NCBI RefSeq assembly: GCF_002086155.1
Contig: NZ_MVHE01000025.1
Location: 1 to 64,000 of the forward strand
Reading direction: 5' to 3'
From: Mycobacterium angelicum
GTDB lineage: Bacteria; Actinomycetota; Actinomycetes; Mycobacteriales; Mycobacteriaceae
DNA length: 64,000 bases
In this document: positions 35,796 through 43,931 of the stretch, piece by piece
Position numbering within the stretch: position 1 is the stretch's first letter
Layout of the letters: every line of letters begins with the position of its first letter
Notes under the pieces: generated by a model
Told to the model about the DNA's origin: nothing
The model's input: only the letters and a program-made list of their open reading frames with translations
Databases searched by the model: none
Program-made: the position numbers and the translations under genes

Positions 35796-36625
35796 GTGGA
35801 CGCTCCTCTGGTGCTTGTTGTGTCGATCATGGTGCGCCGCTCTCCCCCGCAAGCGGGAGGTGCCCCCACCTCATCGCTTCGCGATGCATCGTCGGCGGCG
35901 CGGCGCGGGCTGGGCGCCCCACTGGGTGGCATTGCAAGTGGCACGTGGGTGGTGCAGGCGCAGTCGCCGTTGACGATGGTCGCCAGCCGCTGCACGTGGG
36001 TTCCGAGCACCTCGGCCATGGCCTGCTGCTCGGCTTCGCACAACTCTGGGAATTCCTCGGCTACATGCGACACCGGGCAGTGGTGCTGGCAGATTTGCAC
36101 ACCGTGGATCGGTCCGCCCACCCGGGTGGTGCTGGCGACGTAACCGGCGTCGGTCAGCGCACCGGCGATCCGCTCGGCCGCGGCCTCGACCGCCGCGTCT
36201 TCGGGGCCGTCGGCAACCGCGACGCCGGACAGGATGGCGTCGATGCGGCGGCGCGCGAACGTGCGCACCGCGTCCTCGCCGCCGATTTCCCGCAGTTGCC
36301 GGATAGCCGCGGCCGCCAGATCGTCGTAAGAGTGGTCGAGTTTTGCCCGCCCGTGGGACGTCAGACGGTAGCGCTTGGCCGGACGCCCACGACCCACCTG
36401 TTGCCAGGCCGCCGCCGCCGCGGATTCGGCGTCACCGGCATCGATCAGGGCGTCGAGGTGACGGCGGACACCGGCAGCCGATAGGCCCAGGCGCTCACCG
36501 ATCTCGGAAGCGGTGATCGATCCGGATTCCAGCAATAACCGCACGATGGCGCGGCGAGTGTGACCATCCGTTCCGGCAGCAGCGGCTGCAGGCACAGCAG
36601 CATCCAGTTCGGATTGGATTTTCAC
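35792..36625 (-). CDS. sufR: SufR, Fe-S-cluster-binding repressor of the suf operon
   Basis: A 277-residue ArsR/DeoR-type winged-helix repressor (M. tuberculosis 268). HTH at about 20-75: ITASEIGERLGLSAAGVRRH. The C-terminal sensor has the cluster ligands Cys179, Cys183 and Cys196 in the spacing C-x3-C-x12-C, plus CAC at 222-224. GTG 36625 chosen because it lies in the operator and matches the known N-terminus. The last ~35 residues are unusual: residues about 244-265 are encoded by a palindromic repeat (35842-35885). First gene of the suf operon; sensor of [4Fe-4S] status and iron/oxidant stress. Confidence 0.93.
   Translation of the reverse strand: MKIQSELDAAVPAAAAAGTDGHTRRAIVRLLLESGSITASEIGERLGLSAAGVRRHLDALIDAGDAESAAAAAWQQVGRGRPAKRYRLTSHGRAKLDHSYDDLAAAAIRQLREIGGEDAVRTFARRRIDAILSGVAVADGPEDAAVEAAAERIAGALTDAGYVASTTRVGGPIHGVQICQHHCPVSHVAEEFPELCEAEQQAMAEVLGTHVQRLATIVNGDCACTTHVPLAMPPSGAPSPRRAADDASRSDEVGAPPACGGERRTMIDTTSTRGAST
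35842..35885. repeat. Cluster of three small hairpins inside the sufR 3' end
   Basis: Three consecutive short stems: CCCGC-AA-GCGGG (35846-35857), GAGGT-GCCCCC-ACCTC (35857-35872) and ATCGC-TTC-GCGAT (35873-35885). This resembles dispersed palindromic units I associate with non-tuberculous mycobacterial genomes. It lies within the sufR coding sequence near its end and encodes a serine/glycine/arginine-rich tail. Confidence 0.55.
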
Positions 36626-36636
36626 AACACCAGTGT
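36622..36636. promoter_or_regulatory. SufR operator
   Basis: On the sufR coding strand the sequence is ACACT-GGTGT-TGTGA, a perfect match to the ACACT-N5-TGTGA operator reported for M. tuberculosis SufR. The right arm contains the GTG start codon of sufR, so bound repressor would block transcription and translation initiation of the whole suf operon. Confidence 0.75.
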
Positions 36637-36722
36637 GACGCAATTCCAGCGCCCGGTCTAGGAAGGGTGCCCTCACGTGACGAGCGCAACAGCGGTTCCG
36701 CACGTGCGGCTAGTCTGCTTTG

Positions 36723-38429
36723 ATGGCAGCCCGCCACCACACGCTGAGCTCGTCGATCGCCAGCTTGCACGGCGACGAGCAGACGGTGGGCTCGCCACTC
36801 AATTCAGCCGAACTCACCGCGCTGCGGCGCACCCGGCTGTTCGGCGCAACGGGCACCGTGCTGATGGCGATCGGCGCGCTCGGCGCCGGAGCCAGACCGG
36901 TCGTCCAAGACCCCACCTTCGGCGTCCGGCTGCTCAACCTGCCGTCGCGCATCCAGACGGTCTCGCTGACGATGACCACCACCGGCGCGGTGATGATGGC
37001 GCTGGCCTGGTTGATGCTGGGCCGGTTCGCCCTGGGCAAGCGGCGCATGTCGCGCGGCGACCTCGACCGCACCTTGCTGTTGTGGATATTGCCGCTGCTG
37101 ATCGCGCCGCCGATGTACAGCAAGGACGTGTACTCCTACCTGGCCCAGAGCGAAATCTCACTGGAGGGCCTCGACCCCTACCGGGTGGGCCCGGCCTCCG
37201 GCCTGGGGCTTGGCCATGTATTCACCCTGTCGGTGCCCAGCCTGTGGCGGGAGACCCCCGCGCCATACGGTCCGCTGTTCTTGTGGATCGGACGCGGCAT
37301 TTCCGCACTGACCGGGGAGAACATCGTCGCCGCGGTGTTGTGCCACCGCCTGGTGGTGCTGATCGGTGTGGGGTTGATCGTGTGGGCGACGCCGCGGCTG
37401 GCGCGCCGCTGCGGCGTCGCCGAAGTGAGCGCCCTGTGGCTGGGCGCGGCCAACCCGTTGCTGATCATGCACCTGGTTGCCGGAATCCATAACGAGGCGC
37501 TGATGCTCGGCCTGATGCTGACCGGCGCCGAATTCGCACTGCGCGGCATCGATTCTGCGCACCTGCGGCCCTCATCGTGGCGGCTCGGCCCGGATTGGGA
37601 ACCGTTGGGCATGTTGCTGGGCGGCTCGATCCTGATCGTGCTGTCGTCGCAGGTGAAGCTGCCCTCGATGCTGGCAGTGGGTTTTGTCACGATGGCCCTG
37701 GCCTTCCGCTGCGGGGGCACCTTTAAGGCGCTGCTGCTGGCCGGCGGCGGCATGGCCGGACTGTCCCTGGCGGTGATGGCCCTCGTCGGCTGGGCCAGTG
37801 GGCTCGGGTTCGGCTGGATGTACACCCTGGGCACGGCCAACGTGGTGCGCAGCTGGATGTCGCCGCCGACACTGCTGGCCCTGGGCACCGGACAGGTGGG
37901 GATCCTGCTGGGCCTGGGCGATCACACCACCGCGGTGCTGTCGCTGACCCGTGCCATCGGCGTGCTGATCATCATGGTGATGGTGTGCTGGCTGTTGCTG
38001 GCGGTGTTTCGCGGCCGGCTGCACCCAATCGGCGGCCTCGGTGTGGCCCTAGGCCTGACGGTGTTGCTGTTTCCCGTCGTGCAGCCCTGGTACCTGCTGT
38101 GGGCGATCATTCCGTTGGCCGCGTGGGCGACCCGGACGGGGTTCCGGGTGGCCGCGATCATCGTCACCCTCATCGTCGGCATTTTCGGCCCGACGGCCAA
38201 CGGCGATCGCTTCGCGCTGTTCCAAATCGTGGACGCCACGCTGGCAAGCGCCCTGATCGTGGTGGTGCTCATCGCGCTGACATATCACCAGCTGCCGTGG
38301 CGCCGATTGCCAGAGGAAAACGACGAACCGAACCAGGCGATCGCGGTGCCCGCCGCCCAGGTGACAGACACCCCGAGGGCCACCCCTCGTTCCGAGGCGG
38401 CGCCCGACGCCTACGCTGACTCCACGTGA
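36723..38429 (+). CDS. mptB: Alpha-(1->6)-mannosyltransferase MptB
   Basis: A 568-residue GT-C glycosyltransferase (Rv1459c orthologue, about 591) that primes the alpha-1,6-mannan backbone of lipomannan using polyprenyl-phosphomannose. At least twelve hydrophobic segments. The first luminal loop after the second helix (about residues 135-145) contains the acidic GT-C motif region YSKDVYSYLAQSEISLEG. A charged C-terminal cytoplasmic tail of 50 residues ends the protein. ATG 36723 (a TTG one codon earlier is in frame). Divergent from sufR, with the operator between them; mptB overlaps the next gene by 4 bp. Confidence 0.92.
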   Translation: MAARHHTLSSSIASLHGDEQTVGSPLNSAELTALRRTRLFGATGTVLMAIGALGAGARPVVQDPTFGVRLLNLPSRIQTVSLTMTTTGAVMMALAWLMLGRFALGKRRMSRGDLDRTLLLWILPLLIAPPMYSKDVYSYLAQSEISLEGLDPYRVGPASGLGLGHVFTLSVPSLWRETPAPYGPLFLWIGRGISALTGENIVAAVLCHRLVVLIGVGLIVWATPRLARRCGVAEVSALWLGAANPLLIMHLVAGIHNEALMLGLMLTGAEFALRGIDSAHLRPSSWRLGPDWEPLGMLLGGSILIVLSSQVKLPSMLAVGFVTMALAFRCGGTFKALLLAGGGMAGLSLAVMALVGWASGLGFGWMYTLGTANVVRSWMSPPTLLALGTGQVGILLGLGDHTTAVLSLTRAIGVLIIMVMVCWLLLAVFRGRLHPIGGLGVALGLTVLLFPVVQPWYLLWAIIPLAAWATRTGFRVAAIIVTLIVGIFGPTANGDRFALFQIVDATLASALIVVVLIALTYHQLPWRRLPEENDEPNQAIAVPAAQVTDTPRATPRSEAAPDAYADST

Positions 38430-39367
38430 GCTCGCCCCCACACTCCCGCGAAGTCGTCGTTCGGCTGCGCGGGGTGGGCAAGCAGTACGGGGCCGTCACG
38501 GCAGTTTCTGGCCTCGATCTGGAAGTACACGCCGCCGAAGTCATGGCCCTGCTGGGCCCCAACGGCGCCGGTAAGACCACAACCGTCGAGATGTGCGAGG
38601 GCTTCGTCCGTCCGGATGCGGGCACTATCGAGGTGCTCGGGCTGGACCCCATCCGGGACAATGCCCGTTTGCGCGCACGCATCGGCGTGATGCTGCAAGG
38701 TGGCGGTGGTTATCCGGCGGCACGCGCCGGGGAGATGCTGAAACTGGTCGCGGCTTATGCCGCCGACCCACTGGATCCCGATTGGCTGCTGGAGACCCTG
38801 GGCCTCACCGAAGCGGCCCGCACCACCTATCGACGGCTCTCCGGTGGACAGCAGCAACGGCTGGCGCTGGCCTGCGCGCTGGTCGGCCGTCCCGAACTGG
38901 TGTTCCTCGACGAGCCCACCGCGGGCATGGATGCACACGCGCGTCTGCTGGTGTGGGAGCTGATCGATGCGCTGCGCCGCGACGGCGTCACCGTGGTGTT
39001 GACCACCCATCAGCTCAAGGAGGCCGAAGAACTCGCCGACCGCCTGGTCATCATCGACCACGGGGTGACCGTGGCCGCCGGAACACCGACGGAATTGATG
39101 CGCAGCGGCGCCAAAGACCAGTTGCGGTTCACCGCGCCGCCACGGCTCGACCTGTCGTTGTTGGCCGCCGCTCTGCCGGAGGATTACAAGGCCACCGAGG
39201 TGACGCCGGGCGAGTACCTGGTCGAAGGCCCGGTCGACCCGCAGGTGCTGGCGACGGTTACCGCCTGGTGCGCACGCATCGACGTACTGGCCACCGACAT
39301 GCGCGTCGAGCAGCGCAGCCTCGAGGATGTGTTCCTAGATCTCACCGGCAGGAAGTTGCGATCGTGA
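38426..39367 (+). CDS. ABC transporter ATP-binding protein, Rv1458c-like
   Basis: A 313-residue ATPase, the same length as Rv1458c. Walker A GPNGAGKTTTVEM near 49, signature LSGGQQQRLALACAL near 140, Walker B LVFLDEPTAGMD, and H-loop THQLKEAEE. The C-terminal 80 residues follow the drug/ABC-2 exporter pattern (DrrA/CcmA-like). GTG 38426 overlaps the mptB stop. Its partner permease follows with another 4-bp overlap, so an ABC-2 export complex is encoded next to the mannan glycosyltransferase; substrate unknown. Confidence 0.92.
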   Translation: MSSPPHSREVVVRLRGVGKQYGAVTAVSGLDLEVHAAEVMALLGPNGAGKTTTVEMCEGFVRPDAGTIEVLGLDPIRDNARLRARIGVMLQGGGGYPAARAGEMLKLVAAYAADPLDPDWLLETLGLTEAARTTYRRLSGGQQQRLALACALVGRPELVFLDEPTAGMDAHARLLVWELIDALRRDGVTVVLTTHQLKEAEELADRLVIIDHGVTVAAGTPTELMRSGAKDQLRFTAPPRLDLSLLAAALPEDYKATEVTPGEYLVEGPVDPQVLATVTAWCARIDVLATDMRVEQRSLEDVFLDLTGRKLRS

Positions 39368-40137
39368 CCGACGTGTTCCCCGCGGGAACGTTCGCCCCCG
39401 ACCCGCGCCCCAATGCGGTGCCCAGGATGCTGGCCGCGCAGTTCGGTTTGGAGCTCAAGCTGCTGCTGCGTAACGGCGAGCAACTGCTGCTGACCATGTT
39501 CATCCCGATCACACTGCTGGTCGGGCTCACCCTGCTGCCGCTCGGGTCGTTCGGACCGCACCGCGCCGCCACTTTCGTTCCGGTCATCATGGCGCTGGCA
39601 GTGGTGTCCACCGCATTCACCGGCCAGGCGATAGCGGTCGCGTTCGACCGCCGGTATGGGGCTCTGAAACGCCTAGGGGCGACGCCACTCCCGGTTTGGG
39701 GAATCATCGCGGGCAAGTCGCTGGCGGTGGTAGCCGTCGTATTTCTGCAGGCAATCATCTTGGGCAGCATCGGTTTTGCGCTGGGTTGGCGGCCGGCGGG
39801 GGCGGCACTGGCGTTGGGCGCGGTGGTCATCGCGCTGGGCACCGCGGGTTTTGCGGCACTGGGCCTGCTGCTCGGCGGCACGTTGCGCGCCGAGATCGTC
39901 CTGGCCGTCGCCAACCTGATGTGGTTCGTCTTCGCCGGGTTCGGCGCCCTGACGCTCGAGACCGACATGATCCCGGCCTCGGTCAAGTGGCTTTCCCGGT
40001 TGACGCCGTCGGGCGCACTGACCGAGGCGCTGTCGCAGGCGATGATCCTGTCGGTGGATTGGTTCGGGATCGTCGTCCTGGCGGTGTGGGGCGCGCTGGC
40101 GACGCTGGCCGCGCGGCGCTGGTTCCGGTTCACCTGA
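39364..40137 (+). CDS. ABC-2 type transporter permease, Rv1457c-like
   Basis: A 257-residue membrane protein with six predicted helices (first about residues 45-60, the rest from 70 to 250). The ABC-2 permease pattern is present in the last third: AVANLMWFVFAGFGALTLET then LSRLTPSGALTEAL. GTG 39364 overlaps the ATPase gene by 4 bp. Partner of the preceding ATPase, same order as Rv1458c-Rv1457c. Substrate not deducible. Confidence 0.9.
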   Translation: MTDVFPAGTFAPDPRPNAVPRMLAAQFGLELKLLLRNGEQLLLTMFIPITLLVGLTLLPLGSFGPHRAATFVPVIMALAVVSTAFTGQAIAVAFDRRYGALKRLGATPLPVWGIIAGKSLAVVAVVFLQAIILGSIGFALGWRPAGAALALGAVVIALGTAGFAALGLLLGGTLRAEIVLAVANLMWFVFAGFGALTLETDMIPASVKWLSRLTPSGALTEALSQAMILSVDWFGIVVLAVWGALATLAARRWFRFT

Positions 40138-40154
40138 GTCGGTTGACTGCTGTT

Positions 40155-40218
40155 CGCGACACATAACCGAGGCACACGACACGCCGACGCGGGTGTGCCT
40201 CGTTTATAACTCGTCGCG
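40155..40218. repeat. 64-bp palindromic repeat, copy B
   Basis: A near-palindrome: CGCGACACATAACCGAGGCA pairs with the right-hand half ending CTCGTCGCG, with a stem around CGAGGCACAC and GTGTGCCTCG and a loop containing GCCGACGCG. It lies between the ABC permease and ctaA. Best-preserved copy of the family in this window (other full copy at 16077-16140). Confidence 0.75.
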
Positions 40219-40230
40219 ACGCCCGCTTCT

Positions 40231-40245
40231 ACTACGTGACGTAGT
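40231..40245. promoter_or_regulatory. Palindrome upstream of ctaA
   Basis: ACTACGT-G-ACGTAGT, perfect apart from the central base, 18 bp before the ctaA start. In context TACTACG-TGA-CGTAGTT, like the TACTAC/GTAGTA half-sites I recall for mycobacterial BlaI; related sequence occurs upstream of ctaB/tkt. Confidence 0.6.
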
Positions 40246-40263
40246 TGTCGTTACGATCGGGCG

Positions 40264-41220
40264 GTGCCCGTCGGACGAGTACTGCTGCGGTTGGTGGACC
40301 TGCTCCCCAACCCGAGCCTGCGCGTCCAGCGAATCGTAGCCGCGGCCGTCATCCTGACCCAGGGCGGTATCGCCGTCACGGGCGCGATCGTACGGGTCAC
40401 CGCCTCGGGTCTGGGCTGCCCGACTTGGCCGCAGTGTTTCCCGGGCAGCTTCACACCCGTGGCCGTCGCCGAAGTACCGCGCATCCACCAAGCCGTCGAG
40501 TTCGGCAACCGCATGGTCACATTCGCGGTGGTCATCACCGCGGCGCTGGCCGTGCTGGCCGTCACCCGGGCCCGGCGCCGCACCGAGGTCCTGGTCTATG
40601 CGTGGCTGATGCCGGCCTCGACGGTGGTGCAGGCGATCATCGGTGGCATCACCGTGCGCACGGGACTGCTGTGGTGGACGGTCGCCATCCATCTGCTGGC
40701 CTCGATGACGATGGTGTGGCTGTCGGTGCTGCTCTACGTGAAGGTCGGCGAGCCCGACGACGGAGTTGTGCATGAGCGGGCAGCCAAGCCGCTGCGGGTG
40801 CTGACGGCGCTGAGCGCGGTCAATCTGGCCGCGGTCCTGGTGACGGGCACGCTGGTGACTGCGGCCGGCCCGCACGCGGGTGACAAGAGCCCCAGCCGAA
40901 CCGTGCCACGCCTGATGATCGAGATCACCACGCTGGTGCACCTGCACTCGTCGCTGCTGGTTTCCTATTTCGCACTGCTGGTCGGGCTGGGATTCGGGCT
41001 ACTGGCGGTGCACGCCGCCCGGGCGACCAGGGTCCGGCTCGCCGTGCTGCTCGCCTTGGTTGCCGCGCAGGCCGCGGTCGGCACCGCCCAGTTCTACACC
41101 GGTGTGCCGGCCGCCTTGGTCGCGGTACACGTTGCCGGCGCCGCCGCCTGTACGGCGGCCACCGCGGCGCTGTGGGCATCTATGCGACATAGGGAAGCCG
41201 GCGAATTAAACCCAGCCTGA
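40264..41220 (+). CDS. ctaA: Heme A synthase CtaA
   Basis: A 318-residue membrane enzyme (Rv1456c about 310) that oxidises heme o to heme a for cytochrome aa3 oxidase. Eight helices. Ligand His residues lie in RIHQAVEFGNR, AIHLLASMT, VHLHSSLLVSY and VHVAGAA. The extracytoplasmic Cys pair GLGCPTWPQC near 55-62 is typical of Gram-positive CtaA. GTG 40264. A palindromic site sits immediately upstream and a double hairpin just after the stop. Confidence 0.95.
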   Translation: MPVGRVLLRLVDLLPNPSLRVQRIVAAAVILTQGGIAVTGAIVRVTASGLGCPTWPQCFPGSFTPVAVAEVPRIHQAVEFGNRMVTFAVVITAALAVLAVTRARRRTEVLVYAWLMPASTVVQAIIGGITVRTGLLWWTVAIHLLASMTMVWLSVLLYVKVGEPDDGVVHERAAKPLRVLTALSAVNLAAVLVTGTLVTAAGPHAGDKSPSRTVPRLMIEITTLVHLHSSLLVSYFALLVGLGFGLLAVHAARATRVRLAVLLALVAAQAAVGTAQFYTGVPAALVAVHVAGAAACTAATAALWASMRHREAGELNPA

Positions 41221-41239
41221 CGCCCGCCTTAGGGGGACA

Positions 41240-41280
41240 ACCGTTCCGCCGAACGGTGGACTCCAACTAGCTACGGCTAG
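41240..41280 (+). terminator. Double hairpin after ctaA
   Basis: Two perfect stems in tandem: ACCGTTC-CGCC-GAACGGT (41240-41257) and CTAGC-TACG-GCTAG (41267-41280). No T-run follows, as is common for mycobacterial terminators. Confidence 0.45.
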
Positions 41281-41372
41281 CGGATACATTTCCGCCGATC
41301 GTAGGGCGAGACTGGTTATGGCCAACTTCACTCCACCAGCCGTCGTGTGCGGCCATGAGGTCAGGAACACCC

Positions 41373-42080
41373 ATGAGCGTCAATCTATTAGCGATGAATC
41401 AGACGGCACTTGACGAGCGGGCTGTTCCGCTGGCGCGAACGCAGTTGGGTGTGTGGCTGGCACAGCAGACGGACTTTTCCAATAGCACCGACCGGACTGC
41501 CCCGGCAGTGTCGGTTCCGCAGTCGTTCAGCGAGCAAGTGGCTCGCGCTCCCGAGGCGATCGCGCTGGTCTCCAACGGCACCTCATGGACCTACCGCGAG
41601 CTCGAGGAAGCTGCCAACCGACTCGCCCATCTCGTCGCCGCACACAACGCCGGCCCTGGCGCTGTGGTCGCTTTGATGTTCGAACCGTCGGCTCAGGCAA
41701 TCATCGCGATGCTGGCGGTGCTGAAAACCGGTGCGACCTACCTGCCCATCGACCCGGCACTTTCGGATGCCGAGGTTGCATTCCTGCTCGACGACGCGGC
41801 TCCCAAAGCGGCTATCACCGTCACGACCCAGGCCGGCCGGCTGGCCCACCACGACCTGCCCGTCATCGATATCAATGACCCGGTCATCAACACCTCCTAC
41901 CCCACCCATGCACTCCCCCATCCCAACCCTGACAACGTCGCCTACATCCTGTATCCAACGGTCGCCACCGGAAGCCCCAAAGGGTTAGCAGTCACACACC
42001 ACAACATCGCTACCCAGAACCCGTCCGACCATCGCTCGATCTGGGAGATTTGGGGCGGTTTCCTGCGCACGCACGCCTAA
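41373..42080 (+). pseudogene. Truncated NRPS: condensation start fused to broken adenylation domain
   Basis: A 235-residue protein with RBS CAGGAAC before ATG 41373. Residues about 20-32 (LARTQLGVWLAQQTD) look like the first motif of a condensation domain. This is joined directly to an adenylation domain with A1 (WTYRELEEAANRLAH) and A2 (VLKTGATYLPID). The A3 phosphate-binding motif is degenerate: YPTVATGSPKG in place of the usual YTSGTTGKPKG. Then most of the domain is missing: after VTHHNI about 15 residues of the usual path are lost and the frame ends at SIWEIWGGFLRTHA. It cannot adenylate an amino acid as it stands. Absent from M. tuberculosis between ctaA and Rv1455. The reading frame is still open. 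Confidence 0.7.
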
Positions 42081-42937
42081 TCGCCGAAGCCGTATCGACG
42101 CGAGAACGGACCGAGGTCCAGCCGCTCCAAAGCGGATTCGACAGACAGCGCGAACTCCCGCTGGGCCAGATCGCGCGCGCGTGAGTCCAGTCGCCGCCAG
42201 CCCAGCGACGGATCCACCAACTGCAGTTCCAGCAATCTGTCGCCGACGAGATGCACTCGCGCGTACAGCAACTCCTCGACACGCACGCCCGCCTGGATGG
42301 CCGCGGCGGCCAGCGCTGCGGTCCCCACATCCCAGAGCTCGAAGTCGGCCTCGCCCTGACGCAGCACATCTTCCTGGGCGACAAACGCGTGCGACGGCGT
42401 GCCGCCGAGGAAAACCAACACCGTCTCAGAACCCGAACCAGTCTGCACCGAAACCCGGTGGCCGGCATCCTGCAAATCGGCGATGTGGGCCGCGGCTGCG
42501 GACCGGTCACTGAAACGCCTCGTGCCAGTGCCGATTTGAGGGCCGACAAAGAGAGGGCCGGCGCTGGGCAGCCGAAGCGGCCGCCCCGGCGCGTACACCT
42601 CGGCGGGCACCGCGGGCACTCCCCGTGCCGCGAGATCGGCCAGGTAGCGCCGGTTGGCGTTCCAGGCGACGACGGCGGGCGCGTTCAGCAGACTCTGCAC
42701 GCCGGTGCTCCAGGTTAGGAATTCCTCGAGCCGCGCCGCGTAATCGCGGGGCGCCCGCAGGATCACCAGGTGGGCGCGCTCGGTCTCCGGGTCGTCCCAG
42801 GACAGCCAACGCGCATGCAGTCCGCGCCGACGCAGGGCGCCGACGAGACCGGCGTCGTCGCCGTCACCAGCGACTTGCCCTGGCCAACCCGCCAACACGA
42901 TGCGCGGGTGGAAGACGTCCGGGCGGGCGAGCTTCAT
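42077..42937 (-). CDS. ATP-grasp-like protein, Rv1455-like
   Basis: A 286-residue protein. An ATP-grasp-family pattern is visible: VILRAPRDYAARLEEFLTWS, then AVVAWNANRRYLADLAARGV and PAVPAEVYAPG. The lysine usually found in the WNxDKRYL element is Arg here, so activity is uncertain. A C-terminal half with VLVFLGG, ELWDVG and RVHLVGDRLLELQLVD follows the order of ATP-grasp ligases. Start 42937 (ATG) chosen; 42976 would add 13 residues. Corresponds to Rv1455. Its 3' end overlaps the NRPS remnant by 4 bp, tail to tail, and its start is divergent from qor by 19 bp. Confidence 0.8.
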   Translation of the reverse strand: MKLARPDVFHPRIVLAGWPGQVAGDGDDAGLVGALRRRGLHARWLSWDDPETERAHLVILRAPRDYAARLEEFLTWSTGVQSLLNAPAVVAWNANRRYLADLAARGVPAVPAEVYAPGRPLRLPSAGPLFVGPQIGTGTRRFSDRSAAAAHIADLQDAGHRVSVQTGSGSETVLVFLGGTPSHAFVAQEDVLRQGEADFELWDVGTAALAAAAIQAGVRVEELLYARVHLVGDRLLELQLVDPSLGWRRLDSRARDLAQREFALSVESALERLDLGPFSRRYGFGD

Positions 42938-42956
42938 GCTCGGGCATGATAGCCAG

Positions 42957-43931
42957 GTGCACGCAATCGAAGTCACCGAAACCGGCGGTCCCGAGGTTCT
43001 GCGCTACGTGGGGAGGCCACAGCCCGAGCCCGGCCACGGCGAGCTGCTGATCAAGGCCGAGGCTATTGGCGTCAACTTCATCGACACCTACTTCCGCTCG
43101 GGCCAATATCCGCGAGAGCTGCCCTTCGTCATCGGCTCCGAGGTGTGCGGCACCGTGGCGGCAGTAGGTGACGGCGTGGCAGGCTTCGACGTGGGCGACC
43201 GGGTGGTCAGCGCCTCAGCGAACGGCGGATATGCCGAATTCGCCACCGCCCCAGCCTTTTTGACCGCCAAGGTACCGGGCAACGTCAGTTCCGAGGTGGC
43301 GGCCTCGGTACTGCTCAAGGGGCTTACTGCGCATTACCTGCTGAAGTCGGTGTATCCCGTGCAAAGTGGTGACACGGTGCTGGTGCACGCCGGCGCCGGC
43401 GGCGTCGGGCTCATCCTCACTCAGTGGGCCACTCACCTGGGCGTGCGAGTCATCACCACCGTCTCGACCGCCGAGAAGGAACGACTGTCCCGCCAGGCCG
43501 GCGCCGCCGAAGTGCTGTCCTACCCCGAGGACGCCGCACAGTTCGGCGGCAAGATCCGTGAGCTCACCGGAGGCGCCGGTGTGCAAGCCGTGTACGACGG
43601 CGTGGGGGCCACTACCTTCGACGCCAGCCTGGCCAGCCTGGCGGTGCGCGGCACGCTGGCGCTGTTCGGCGCCTCCAGCGGGGCGGTTCCACCGTTCGAT
43701 CCGCAACGCCTCAACGCGGCCGGCTCGGTATACCTGACTCGCCCGTCGCTGGTCCACTTCATTCGCACCGCCGACGAGTTCGGTTGGCGGGCAAAGGAAT
43801 TGTTCGACGCTATCGGTAGCGGCGCCGTCACCATCGAAGTCGGCGGACGGTACCCACTAGCCGACGCCGCCCAGGCCCACCAGGATCTGCAGGGCCGCAA
43901 AACCACCGGTTCGGTGGTCTTGCTGCCTTAG
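42957..43931 (+). CDS. qor: Quinone oxidoreductase / zinc-free alcohol dehydrogenase family
   Basis: A 324-residue MDR-superfamily NADPH oxidoreductase (Rv1454c about 328). Rossmann motif GAGGVGLILTQWAT near 152; HAGAGGVG fits NADPH:quinone reductases. No catalytic zinc ligands of ADH, as expected for Qor. GTG 42957. Catalyses one-electron or hydride reduction of quinones; physiological substrate unknown. The stop overlaps that of the PE_PGRS on the other strand by 4 bp. In M. tuberculosis a regulator (Rv1453) lies next to it; that gene is not present here. Confidence 0.93.
   Translation: MHAIEVTETGGPEVLRYVGRPQPEPGHGELLIKAEAIGVNFIDTYFRSGQYPRELPFVIGSEVCGTVAAVGDGVAGFDVGDRVVSASANGGYAEFATAPAFLTAKVPGNVSSEVAASVLLKGLTAHYLLKSVYPVQSGDTVLVHAGAGGVGLILTQWATHLGVRVITTVSTAEKERLSRQAGAAEVLSYPEDAAQFGGKIRELTGGAGVQAVYDGVGATTFDASLASLAVRGTLALFGASSGAVPPFDPQRLNAAGSVYLTRPSLVHFIRTADEFGWRAKELFDAIGSGAVTIEVGGRYPLADAAQAHQDLQGRKTTGSVVLLP

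Noticed and set aside
40141..40263. Possible tRNA-like fold in the hairpin region before ctaA
   Set aside because: The structure is a single long palindrome without cloverleaf arms or conserved T-loop bases; the repeat explanation is better.
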